From Actinophytocola sp963727495 (GTDB lineage Bacteria; Actinomycetota; Actinomycetes; Mycobacteriales; Pseudonocardiaceae): a stretch of DNA of 64,000 nucleotides. The translations under genes and the position numbers were made by a program. The stretch is taken from the NCBI GenBank assembly GCA_963727495.1, contig CAVSGQ010000006.1, forward strand, positions 1,364,001 through 1,428,000, given 5' to 3'. This document shows, one piece after another, positions 57,295 to 64,000 of the stretch. Below the pieces are notes generated by a model, which was given only the letters and a program-made list of their open reading frames with translations, had not been told where the DNA came from and did no database searches. Within the stretch, counting starts at the first letter, position 1. Every line of letters begins with the position of its first letter.

Positions 57295-57569
57295 GCACTC
57301 ACCCGATTCCGGGCAGCGCGAAACGGGCGTGACGTCACCACGCTGCATCCTCCGTCGGACCTTGAACCGATGCCGGTCCCCGAACCGGCATGTCGTGCGG
57401 TGACATCTACGCCGCACCTGACTCGTTCAGTAGGTCGGCCGATCGGGGCGTCTTGTTACCGGGTTCCTCGACACAGCGTCACCGACTCCGTCACAGGGTC
57501 CGCGACGTGGTGACGGCGGGTCCCCCTGTAGTTTCGACCTGACGTGTCAGTACGGAGGGGAGTGCCCGG
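57295..57569. promoter_or_regulatory. divergent promoter region between two sugar dehydrogenases
   Basis: 275 bp with no ORF of note. Contains GTAGTTTCGACC near 57530 and TCTTGTTACC near 57451, plausible promoter elements for the plus-strand and minus-strand genes. GTGACG/CGTCAC-type inverted repeats occur at 57478-57525. Confidence 0.45.
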
Positions 57570-58874
57570 GTGTTCGTACGACGAATCGCGGTGATCGGTA
57601 CGGGGTATGTCGGGCTCACCACCGGCGCGTGCCTGGCCTCGCTCGGCCACCACGTGGTCTGCGCGGACGTGGACGCGGAGAAGGTCAAGCGCCTCGCCGC
57701 GGGCGAGATCGACATCCTGGAGCCCCGGCTGGCCGAGCTGGTGTCGGAGGGCATGGCCGCCGGCCGGCTGTCGTTCGTGCTGGGTGCGGCGGCGGCCGTC
57801 GAGGGCAGCGAGGTCGTGTTCCTGTGCGTGCCGACCCCGATGGGCGTCGGCGGGGTGGCCGACCTGTCGGTGGTCGAGTCGGTGGTCGAGGAGGTCCGCT
57901 CGCTGCTGCCGGTGAACAGCGTGGTGGTCAACAAGTCGACCGTGCCGGTGGGCACCGCGCAGCGGACCGCCGAGCTGCTCGAGCGCGACGACGTCGCGGT
58001 CGTGTCGAACCCGGAGTTCCTCCGCGAGGGCTCCGCGGTGCACGACTTCCTCAACCCGGACCGCATCGTCGTCGGCTGCGACCAGCAGGACGCCGCGGAG
58101 CGGGTGGCGGCGCTCTACGCCCGGCTGGGCGCGCCGACCGTGCTGACCGACGCCGCGAGCGCGGAGCTGGTGAAGTACGCGGCGAACTGCTTCCTCGCGA
58201 TGAAGCTGTCCTACGTGAACGCGATCGCCGAGCTGTGTGACCGGCTCGGCGCGGACATCTCCGACGTCACCGAGGGCATGGGCTACGACAAGCGCATCGG
58301 CCAGGCGTTCCTGCAGCCGGGCCCGGGCTGGGGCGGCTCCTGCCTGCCGAAGGACACCTCGGCGATGCTGCAGCTCGCGGACGCGGCGGACTTCGAGTTC
58401 CGGCTCATCCGGGCGACCATCGACACCAACAACCGGCAGCGGCAGCGCATGGTCGAGAAGGTGCGCATGGCGGTGTCGGGCAAGCGCGGCGGGTCGCTGT
58501 CCAAGGTGAGGCTCGGCGTGCTCGGCCTGACCTTCAAGGCCGGCACCGACGACCTGCGTGACTCCCCGGCCCTGGCGGTGGCGGCGCTGCTGCGCCAGGC
58601 GGGCGCGAACCTGGTCGGCTACGACCCGGCGCTGCGCTCCGGCGACGTGCGGGCCGACCTGGACGGCATCACGCTGGTCGACGACCCGTACCGGGCCGCC
58701 GAGGGCGTCGAGGCCCTGGTCGTGCTCACCGAGTGGCCGGAGTTCCGCACGCTGGACTGGGCCAAGCTCGCGGACGTGGTCGGCCGCCCGGTGGTGGTGG
58801 ACACCCGCAACCTGCTCGACCCCGACGTGGTGCGCCGGGCCGGCTTCCAGTGGGAGGGCCTCGGCCGCCACTGA
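57570..58874 (+). CDS. ugd: UDP-glucose 6-dehydrogenase
   Basis: 434 residues, GTG start after GGAGGGGAG. RIAVIGTGYVGLTTGACLAS, KSTVPVGTAQRTAE, SNPEFLREGSAVHDFLNPDR, VKYAANCFLAMKLSYVNAIA, catalytic Cys in WGGSCLPKDTSA, and LTFKAGTDDLRDSPAL. Oxidises UDP-glucose to UDP-glucuronate for the polymer. Four bases separate its stop from a convergent gene. Confidence 0.94.
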   Translation: MFVRRIAVIGTGYVGLTTGACLASLGHHVVCADVDAEKVKRLAAGEIDILEPRLAELVSEGMAAGRLSFVLGAAAAVEGSEVVFLCVPTPMGVGGVADLSVVESVVEEVRSLLPVNSVVVNKSTVPVGTAQRTAELLERDDVAVVSNPEFLREGSAVHDFLNPDRIVVGCDQQDAAERVAALYARLGAPTVLTDAASAELVKYAANCFLAMKLSYVNAIAELCDRLGADISDVTEGMGYDKRIGQAFLQPGPGWGGSCLPKDTSAMLQLADAADFEFRLIRATIDTNNRQRQRMVEKVRMAVSGKRGGSLSKVRLGVLGLTFKAGTDDLRDSPALAVAALLRQAGANLVGYDPALRSGDVRADLDGITLVDDPYRAAEGVEALVVLTEWPEFRTLDWAKLADVVGRPVVVDTRNLLDPDVVRRAGFQWEGLGRH

Positions 58875-58878
58875 CGGC

Positions 58879-59727
58879 TCAGGTCGCGTCCCCGGCGGTG
58901 AAGTCCACGACGGCCAGGGCCTGGTCGTCGTGCGGTTTCGGGCGCGGCCAGCGGGTGCCGTCCGGGTCGGCCTCCTCCGCGCGGCGGACCGCGTCGAGCA
59001 CCGCGTCCGCGCCCCGCTCGGCGGCCAGGGCGAGCACCGCGGGCCAGCCGGGGAAGATGCCGTAGTCGTCGACCCCGCAGGAGACCCCGTCGCTGGCCAG
59101 CAGCACCTGCCGGACCGACGCGCGCGGCCAGGTCGCGCGCCGCGCCTCGTAGGCGGCGTCCGGGTCGGCCTCGGCCACCCAGAACCCGCCCTCGGTGTTG
59201 CGCAGCCGCCCGACCGACGCCGCCGAGGTGCGCAGCGCCACCAGGTGCGACTCGTCGTAGCCGGCGCCCTCGCGCAGCCGCCCGCGGTAGCCCGGGCCGC
59301 GGCGGGGCAGCCGCGCGATCCGGTCGTCGGCGAGCACGTCCGCGCCGTCCTCGGTGAACACCACGACCGGGCTGTCGGCCAGCACCAGGCCCTCGACGAC
59401 CTCGGCGTTCCACCGCACCAGGGCCACCGTGCTCGACGGCGACTCGCCCGGCACCAGGTCGTGGTCGCGCGCCACGGCGCGGATCGCCGCGGCGAGCAGG
59501 TCGGCGAGGTCCATCGAGGGGTAGCCGGTGAGCCGCCCGGCCAGCTGGCCGGCCAGCAGGCTCGCGTACCAGCCGCCGCTCGCGAGCCCGGGACGCAGCG
59601 TGGTCGCGCCGTCCAGCAGCACGACCGCGCCGGGCAGGACCGTGACGACGTCCTCGCTCGGCCGCGGCCGGCCGTCCGGCCCGACACCGGGCCGCTCGGC
59701 CACCTCGACCACGGGGACACCGTCCAT
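58879..59727 (-). CDS. PP2C-like phosphatase-related protein
   Basis: 282 residues from the ATG at 59727. Short PP2C-fold segments: SEDVVTVLPGAVVLLDGATT (metal Asp-Gly), SSTVALVRW, VVVFTEDGADVLADDRIA, QVLLASDGVSCGVDDYG and the final PHDDQALAVV (metal Asp). Ser/Thr phosphatase function is likely but unproven. It is divergent from the HTH/Clp-N pair and shares the double palindrome. Confidence 0.75.
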   Translation of the reverse strand: MDGVPVVEVAERPGVGPDGRPRPSEDVVTVLPGAVVLLDGATTLRPGLASGGWYASLLAGQLAGRLTGYPSMDLADLLAAAIRAVARDHDLVPGESPSSTVALVRWNAEVVEGLVLADSPVVVFTEDGADVLADDRIARLPRRGPGYRGRLREGAGYDESHLVALRTSAASVGRLRNTEGGFWVAEADPDAAYEARRATWPRASVRQVLLASDGVSCGVDDYGIFPGWPAVLALAAERGADAVLDAVRRAEEADPDGTRWPRPKPHDDQALAVVDFTAGDAT

Positions 59728-59742
59728 GATCCACAGCCTACG

Positions 59743-59787
59743 TGTCAACCTGAGTTGACAGTCGTGCGGTGTCAACGTAGGTTGACG
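59743..59787. promoter_or_regulatory. double palindromic operator TGTCAA-N6-TTGACA
   Basis: First copy 59743-59760 is a perfect TGTCAA-N6-TTGACA; the second, 59770-59787, is TGTCAA-N6-TTGACG. They start 27 bp apart, about 2.5 helical turns. The TTGACA at 59755-59760 also fits a -35 box, with TAGGTT at 59778-59783 as -10, placing the transcript start at or next to the ATG at 59790 (leaderless mRNA). Confidence 0.75.
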
Positions 59788-59789
59788 GT

Positions 59790-59999
59790 ATGAGTGAGGC
59801 GACACAACTGGCGAGCGCGGCGGGCGACCGGGACCCGCGGGTGGGCCTGCGGGCCGTCGCCGCCCTGCGCACGCTGCTGGAAAGGCTCGAGGCGGTCCAG
59901 GTCCGCAACGCGCGGACCAGCGGCTGGTCGTGGCAGGAGATCGCGGCCGAGCTGGGAGTCAGCCGCCAGGCGGTGCACAAGAAGTACGGGAGGTCCTGA
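59790..59999 (+). CDS. small helix-turn-helix regulator
   Basis: 69 residues. A helical N-terminus (GLRAVAALRTLLERLEAVQV) leads into SGWSWQEIAAELGVSRQAVH, a clear helix-turn-helix. It ends KKYGRS. One base separates it from the Clp-N gene, the usual pairing in actinobacteria. It likely binds the double palindrome just upstream (self-control) and may also govern the PP2C-like gene. Confidence 0.85.
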   Translation: MSEATQLASAAGDRDPRVGLRAVAALRTLLERLEAVQVRNARTSGWSWQEIAAELGVSRQAVHKKYGRS

Positions 60000-60000
60000 C

Positions 60001-60540
60001 ATGTTCGAACGGTTCACCACGCCCGCGCGCCGGGTCGTGTCCGGGGCGGTCGCCGAGGCCGAGCGCGAGCACGCGCCGCTGGTCACCGGCGAGCACCTCA
60101 CCCTGGCCCTGCTCGGCACGGACACCCGCGCGGCGGCCGTGCTGGCGCAGGCGGGCGTGACCCGCGAGGTGCTGCTCGAGGCGTTCGCCGCGATCCGCCG
60201 CCGCGGCGGGCTGACCGACGCCGAGTCCGGCGCGCTGCGCTCCTTCGGCATCGACGTGGACGCGGTCGTCGACCGGGTGGAGCGCGAGCTCGGCGAGAAC
60301 GCGCTCGCCGAGCCGCGGCGGTCCCGGGGCGGCCGGGTCCGCTTCGCCGACGACGCGAAGGACCTGCTGGGCCGGACGCTGCACCAGGCCGTCGACCGCG
60401 GCGACCGGCGCATCGGCGACGAGCACCTGCTGCTCGCGCTCGCCGCGCGGCAGGGCGGGCCCGCACAGGTGCTCGCCGCACACGGGCTCACCTACGCCGA
60501 GGTCCGGTCGCGGCTGGCCGGTTCCGGCGCGGGACACTAG
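60001..60540 (+). CDS. Clp N-terminal-domain protein
   Basis: 179 residues containing two Clp repeat motifs: VSGAVAEAEREHAPLVTGEH and LGRTLHQAVDRGDRRIGDEH, each followed by LxLALL/LLALAA. No AAA+ ATPase domain follows, so it is a stand-alone substrate or adaptor-type ClpN protein. Paired with the HTH gene; a role in stress-linked proteolysis or in modulating the regulator is inferred. Confidence 0.88.
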   Translation: MFERFTTPARRVVSGAVAEAEREHAPLVTGEHLTLALLGTDTRAAAVLAQAGVTREVLLEAFAAIRRRGGLTDAESGALRSFGIDVDAVVDRVERELGENALAEPRRSRGGRVRFADDAKDLLGRTLHQAVDRGDRRIGDEHLLLALAARQGGPAQVLAAHGLTYAEVRSRLAGSGAGH

Positions 60541-60547
60541 GCACGGT

Positions 60548-60967
60548 CTAGAGCGGGGTGGACAGGTAGGCCTCGGTGAGCCAGTCCCGCACCTGGTCGT
60601 CGACGTCGCCGGGGGCGCGCAGCTTGGTCTGGTGGTAGACCCGGCTGCCGGAGACGCCGATGCGGCGGGTGATGCGAGGATCGTCCACCTGCCGGGACAG
60701 GATGAACGAGAGCACCATCCAGCGGGTCATCGGGCGCAGCTCGGCGAAGGTCCGCGAGCGCTTGAAGAACACGCCCACCGACACCGGCTCCAGGTGCAGC
60801 GGTCCCAGCGTCGCGAGGTGGCCGTGGACCGCGTCGAAGATCGGGCGCTCGAACGGCGGCCCGTCGGCGGCGAAGTACTCCTCCAGCGACATCGCAGGCG
60901 CGCACTCGTGCGACTGGTTGCGCCGGCCGAACCTGCGGGCGCACTTCGGGCACGTCCACGCGGTCAC
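60548..60967 (-). CDS. DUF5655-like protein with N-terminal zinc finger
   Basis: 139 residues from the GTG at 60967, overlapping the YczE-like stop. N-terminus TAWTCPKCARRFGRRNQSHEC holds a CxxC...HxC zinc site. The rest (PIFDAVHGHLATLGPLHLEP, GVFFKRSRTFAELRPMTRW, then a His/Lys-containing end) matches the DUF5655 transport-related pattern. Function unknown. Confidence 0.8.
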   Translation of the reverse strand: MTAWTCPKCARRFGRRNQSHECAPAMSLEEYFAADGPPFERPIFDAVHGHLATLGPLHLEPVSVGVFFKRSRTFAELRPMTRWMVLSFILSRQVDDPRITRRIGVSGSRVYHQTKLRAPGDVDDQVRDWLTEAYLSTPL

Positions 60968-61605
60968 CGCACGATTGTGCCCCGCGCGAGTCCCCGCCAC
61001 CGCACCAGCGGGAGGAAGGCCTGCGTCAGCGGACCGATGGCCAGCGCGTACACCACGGTGCCCACGCCCACCGTGCCGCCGAGCAGCCAGCCGGTGGCCA
61101 GCACGGTCAGCTCGATCCCGGTACGGATCACCCGGACCGACACGCCGGTGCGGGCCACCAGCCCGGTCATCAGGCCGTCGCGCGGGCCGGGGCCGAGCCG
61201 CACGCCGATGTAGGCGGCGGTGGCCAGGGCGTTGAGCACGACGCCGGCGAGCATGAGCGCGATCCGCACGGCGATCGCGCCCGCCGGGTCGAGCAGGGCG
61301 AGCGTCGCGTCGACGGCGAGCGCGATGACGAGGACGTTGGCCACCGTGCCCACCCCGGGCCGCTGGCGCAGCGGGATCCAGCACACCAGCACCAGCGCGC
61401 CGACGACGGCGGTGACCGTGCCGAACGTCAGCCCGGTGCGCCGGGACAGCGCGTCGTGCAGCACGTCCCACGGGTCGAGGCCCAGCCCGCCGCGGATCAT
61501 CAGGCCCATGCTGGCGCCGTAGAGCACCAGCCCGCCGGCGAGCTGCGGGAGCCGGCGTACCGGGCGGGTCGCCACGGAGACGGGTCTCAGGTCGATCTGT
61601 GTCAT
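60964..61605 (-). CDS. YczE/YitT-family membrane protein
   Basis: 213 residues with five to six transmembrane helices and the family motif GLVLYGASMGLMIRGGLGLD followed by PWDVLHDALS. It is divergent from a MocR regulator, the known YczR/YczE arrangement, in which the PLP-binding regulator controls the membrane protein. The transport substrate is unknown; a vitamin B6 link is inference from the regulator. Confidence 0.88.
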   Translation of the reverse strand: MTQIDLRPVSVATRPVRRLPQLAGGLVLYGASMGLMIRGGLGLDPWDVLHDALSRRTGLTFGTVTAVVGALVLVCWIPLRQRPGVGTVANVLVIALAVDATLALLDPAGAIAVRIALMLAGVVLNALATAAYIGVRLGPGPRDGLMTGLVARTGVSVRVIRTGIELTVLATGWLLGGTVGVGTVVYALAIGPLTQAFLPLVRWRGLARGTIVR

Positions 61606-61668
61606 GTGGCCATCTTCAGAAAGTCCGGTCTTCCACATCAATAACCAATTTGGAAGAATTGGCCACAT
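61604..61668. promoter_or_regulatory. MocR operator region
   Basis: Inverted elements face each other between the divergent genes: ATGTGGCCATCTTC (61604-61617) and GAAGAATTGGCCACAT (61653-61668), with an inner pair TCTTCCA (61629-61635) and TGGAAGA (61651-61657). The centre is AT-rich (CATCAATAACCAATTTGG). Each outer arm overlaps a start codon. Confidence 0.65.
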
Positions 61669-63124
61669 GAACACCGTTGTCCCACCAGGCGGACTGGTAA
61701 ACGCTCGACGATTGGCCCAGTTGCTCGGTACCTGGCGCCGGCACGGCTCCCGGCACGGTGCCGCCGACCTTGCCGCCGGTGTCCGGCTGCTCGTGCTCGA
61801 CGGGCGGCTGCCGGCGGGCACCGGTCTGCCGCCCGAGCGGGAGCTGGCCGCCGCGCTGGACGTGAGCCGCACGATGGTGGCCGCCGCGTGGGAGCGGCTG
61901 CGCGACGCCGGCCTGGTGGTCAGCCGGCGCGGCGCCGGGTCGTGGACCGCGCTGCCCCGGGGGACGGCGGGCGGCGGCGGCCTCGACGAGAGCGAACCGC
62001 CGCCGCGGGTGATCGACCTCGCCCGCGCGGTGCCGGCGTCGGTCTCCGGCACCGCGGCGGCCGCGCAGGCCGTGCTGCCCCGGCTCGCCGGCGAGCTGGC
62101 CGGGCACGGTTACCACGAGCAGGGCCTGCCGGAGCTGCGCGAGCGCATCGCCGAGCGGTACACCGAGCGCGGCCTGCCGACCCGCCCGGACGAGATCCTC
62201 GTCACCAACGGCGCCCACCACGGGTTCGCCGTCGCGCTGCGGCTGCTGGTCGGGCCGGGCGACCGGGTGCTGATCGAGCAGCCGACCTACCCCAACGCCA
62301 TCGAGGCGGTGCGCGCCGCGCACGCGCTCCCGGTGCCGGTCGCGATGGGCGAGGACGGCTGGGACCTCGACGGCCTGGAGGCGACGCTGCGCCAGGCGTC
62401 GCCACGGCTGGCCTACCTGATCGTCGACTTCCACAACCCGACCGGCTTCCGGCTCGACGACACCGGCCGGGCCCGGCTCGGCGCCGCGCTGCGCCGGGCC
62501 CGGACGCCGGTGGTCGTCGACGAGACGCAGGTCGAGCTGGACTTCGGGGCCGGTCCGCCACCGGCGCCGCTCGGCGCGTTCGCCGGCGACCTGGTGCTCG
62601 CGGCCGGCTCGGCCGCGAAGTCGCACTGGGGCGGCCTGCGGGTCGGCTGGCTGCGGGCGCCGGCCGAGCTGGTCGGCCGGCTCGTCGCGGCCCGGCGCGG
62701 GCTCGACCTCGGCTCGCCGGTGTTCGAGCAGCTGCTGCTGGCCGAGCTGCTGGCCGGCCCGCGGACCGGGCTCGACGAGCGCCGGGCAGAGCTCGCCGAG
62801 CGGCGTGACGTGCTGGCCGGGGCGGTGCGCGCGGAGTGCCCGGGCTGGTCGTTCCGGGTGCCGGACGGCGGGCTGTCGCTGTGGTGCCGGCTGCCGGCAC
62901 CGGTGAGCACGCGGATCGCCGCGGTGGCGCAGAACTTCGGGGTCCGGGTGGTGCCGGGTTCGTTCTTCGCCCCGCACGGCGGGCTGGAGCGCTGGCTGCG
63001 GCTGCCGTTCACCGAGTCGCCCGACACGTTGCGCGAGGCGGTCCGCAGGCTGTCGCTCGCGGCGGTCTCGGTGGCCGAGAGCCGCGCGCCGATGTCGGAC
63101 AACGGGCTTATTCCGGTCACGTGA
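61667..63124 (+). CDS. MocR/PdxR-family PLP-dependent regulator
   Basis: 485 residues from the ATG at 61667. N-terminal GntR winged helix (LLVLDGRLPAGTGLPPEREL, AALDVSRTMVAAAWERLRDA), then a fold-type I aminotransferase domain (LVTNGAHHGFAVALRLL, DFHNPTGFRL, VVVDETQVELDF and GSAAKSHWGGLRVGW, with the PLP lysine). Acts as a PLP- or amino-acid-sensing regulator of the divergent YczE gene and of itself. A strong hairpin follows. Confidence 0.92.
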   Translation: MNTVVPPGGLVNARRLAQLLGTWRRHGSRHGAADLAAGVRLLVLDGRLPAGTGLPPERELAAALDVSRTMVAAAWERLRDAGLVVSRRGAGSWTALPRGTAGGGGLDESEPPPRVIDLARAVPASVSGTAAAAQAVLPRLAGELAGHGYHEQGLPELRERIAERYTERGLPTRPDEILVTNGAHHGFAVALRLLVGPGDRVLIEQPTYPNAIEAVRAAHALPVPVAMGEDGWDLDGLEATLRQASPRLAYLIVDFHNPTGFRLDDTGRARLGAALRRARTPVVVDETQVELDFGAGPPPAPLGAFAGDLVLAAGSAAKSHWGGLRVGWLRAPAELVGRLVAARRGLDLGSPVFEQLLLAELLAGPRTGLDERRAELAERRDVLAGAVRAECPGWSFRVPDGGLSLWCRLPAPVSTRIAAVAQNFGVRVVPGSFFAPHGGLERWLRLPFTESPDTLREAVRRLSLAAVSVAESRAPMSDNGLIPVT

Positions 63125-63156
63125 CTAGCGCTACGCACCGTACACACGGTAGAAAG

Positions 63157-63201
63157 CAGTGCGCTGGATGGCCTAGTTCGATGCGGCCATCCAGCGCACT
63201 G
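63157..63201 (+). terminator. terminator after the MocR gene
   Basis: Perfect 17-bp stem: CAGTGCGCTGGATGGCC (63157-63173) pairs with GGCCATCCAGCGCACTG (63185-63201), loop of 11 bases. It probably stops transcription from both sides, since a minus-strand gene ends at 63487. Confidence 0.9.
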
Positions 63202-63486
63202 TTCGCCTCTGGTGGCTCGGCAGGGCCGAACCGGCACAGCCCCTCGTTGTGCCGGCCGGTCGAGTGCCAGAGGGGGAGCCCCGGCGCCGCGGGGGCATCG
63301 CGGCGCCGGGGCCAGGTCCCGACCTGACCGGGCGCGGTCGGCAGGTCGGGTAGCTGTGTTCTCGAAGTCGATCGGGCGGTGCGGGAACACCGCGGACGCG
63401 ATCGGGCCGGTTGTTCGGGCCGGTGGGCTGCTGGGGCAGTAGTACCGGCCGGGTCAGGACAGACGGGTCCGGCGCAGCCGGGTTCC
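63202..63486. other. intergenic region, no gene seen
   Basis: About 285 bp between the terminator and the stop of the edge gene. GC-rich; short open frames have no recognisable coding character. A second GC-rich hairpin (GCCCCGGCGCC/GGCGCCGGGGC) lies at about 63280-63313. Confidence 0.4.
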
Positions 63487-64000
63487 TCAATCCGGCGCGC
63501 TGTCGGGCAGCCCGGTGACGCGGCCCGCGGCATCCACCGCGCGACTGCGGGTGGTGTACCCGTTCGCGAGGGGAGGCAGCGAGGCCGACGCGGCCGGTAC
63601 CCCGTGGGTGCCGCGCTCGCCGCCGGAGCTGTCGTGCGCGCTGGTGACGGTGCCGCCGGGGGCGACCGGGGCGGGGGACTTGGCCGGCTGGTCGGGGCCG
63701 GGCTCGTCGGCGTGCTCACCGGAGCCGCCGTGCCTGCTGGGGGCGCTCTGCGGAGACTCGGCGACCGCCGTGCGCGGAGTGTGCTCCGGCGCGAGGGCGG
63801 CGGTCGCCGGTGGTGCCGGGGTCGCCGGCGGTGCTGGGGGGACGGCCTGGGCGCGCGCGGCGCGCTCGGCGGCCGGCCGCTCGGGCGGACGGTGGCCGGC
63901 CTGCCCGAGTTCGGGTGGCGGCGGGAGCGGGTGGTGCAGCACGGGCTCGACGGCCTGGTCGGCGTGGTCGAGCACGTCGGAGGTGAGCGTGGTGACCGCC
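63487..64000 (-). CDS. Pro/Ala-rich protein, 3' part only
   Basis: C-terminal 170 residues of a gene running off the window edge; the frame stays open to 64000 (AVTTLTSDVLDHADQAVEPV). The visible part is Pro/Ala-rich low complexity, probably disordered or wall-spanning (PPAPPATPAPPATAALAPEH), ending GRVTGLPDSAPD. No domain is recognisable, so no function is offered. Confidence 0.6.
   Translation of the reverse strand, partial: AVTTLTSDVLDHADQAVEPVLHHPLPPPPELGQAGHRPPERPAAERAARAQAVPPAPPATPAPPATAALAPEHTPRTAVAESPQSAPSRHGGSGEHADEPGPDQPAKSPAPVAPGGTVTSAHDSSGGERGTHGVPAASASLPPLANGYTTRSRAVDAAGRVTGLPDSAPD

Overview
High-GC (about 70% or more) chromosomal DNA from an actinobacterium. The glnX-glnH-pknG operon, a type-VII-like WXG gene set, a CRP/GlxR-type palindrome, frequent GTG starts and gene style point to the Pseudonocardiaceae (Amycolatopsis-like). 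This is inferred from gene content; no marker gene fixes the species. There is no rRNA, CRISPR array, transposase or phage module. Three tRNA genes (Glu, Asp, Phe) lie at 19.86-20.29 kb.

Layout. 0-7 kb: a DUF5134-type membrane protein, a tiny Cys-rich protein, then glnX, glnH and pknG, the amino-acid-sensing lipoprotein/receptor/kinase system; pknG carries an unusual tandem-repeat linker. 7-9.7 kb: a minus-strand operon of SGNH hydrolase, metallophosphoesterase and PaaI-type thioesterase. 9.8-13.4 kb: a translationally coupled WXG/PE-PPE-like gene set. 13.4-20.3 kb: a 21-bp repeat array, a TIGR03086-type protein, two AraC regulators, an L,D-transpeptidase lipoprotein, a cold-shock protein, small proteins and the tRNAs.

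20.8-57.3 kb: a large surface-polysaccharide locus. The plus-strand half holds a priming phosphoglycosyl transferase, a C-methyltransferase, a glucose-1-phosphate cytidylyltransferase, a PIG-L deacetylase, an SDR epimerase, a DUF4910 protein, a flippase, a GT2, a pyruvyl transferase, a 3,5-epimerase, an aminotransferase and a dioxygenase. The minus-strand half holds a UDP/GDP-sugar dehydrogenase, a GT4, two Wzz-like proteins, an asparagine-synthase-type amidotransferase, a two-domain oxidoreductase, a heparinase-like protein, a beta-helix lipoprotein, an O-antigen ligase-like protein, another GT4 and a nucleotidyltransferase.

Between the two halves, at 34.6-41.0 kb, sits a lasso-peptide cluster: a PqqD-type recognition element (B1), B2 protease, HPr-kinase-like kinase, ABC exporter, a 45-residue precursor and a short cyclase, with the nucleotidyltransferase nearby. 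The predicted core starts with Ala, has Asp at position 9 and ends in Ser, the same plan as the C-terminally phosphorylated lasso peptide paeninodin. This is the most interesting system in the window.

57.5-64 kb: a UDP-glucose dehydrogenase, a PP2C-like protein, an HTH/Clp-N pair behind a double palindrome, a DUF5655-like protein, a YczE/MocR divergent pair and the 3' end of a Pro/Ala-rich protein.

Quality warning: at least ten single-base +1 frameshifts and one -1 frameshift interrupt otherwise intact genes (pknG, the TIGR03086 gene, the methyltransferase, SDR twice, flippase twice, aminotransferase, heparinase, two-domain oxidoreductase, asparagine synthase). Each is repaired by one base and restores a family-typical length, so sequence error is the simplest explanation. 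These genes are given as whole reconstructed genes.
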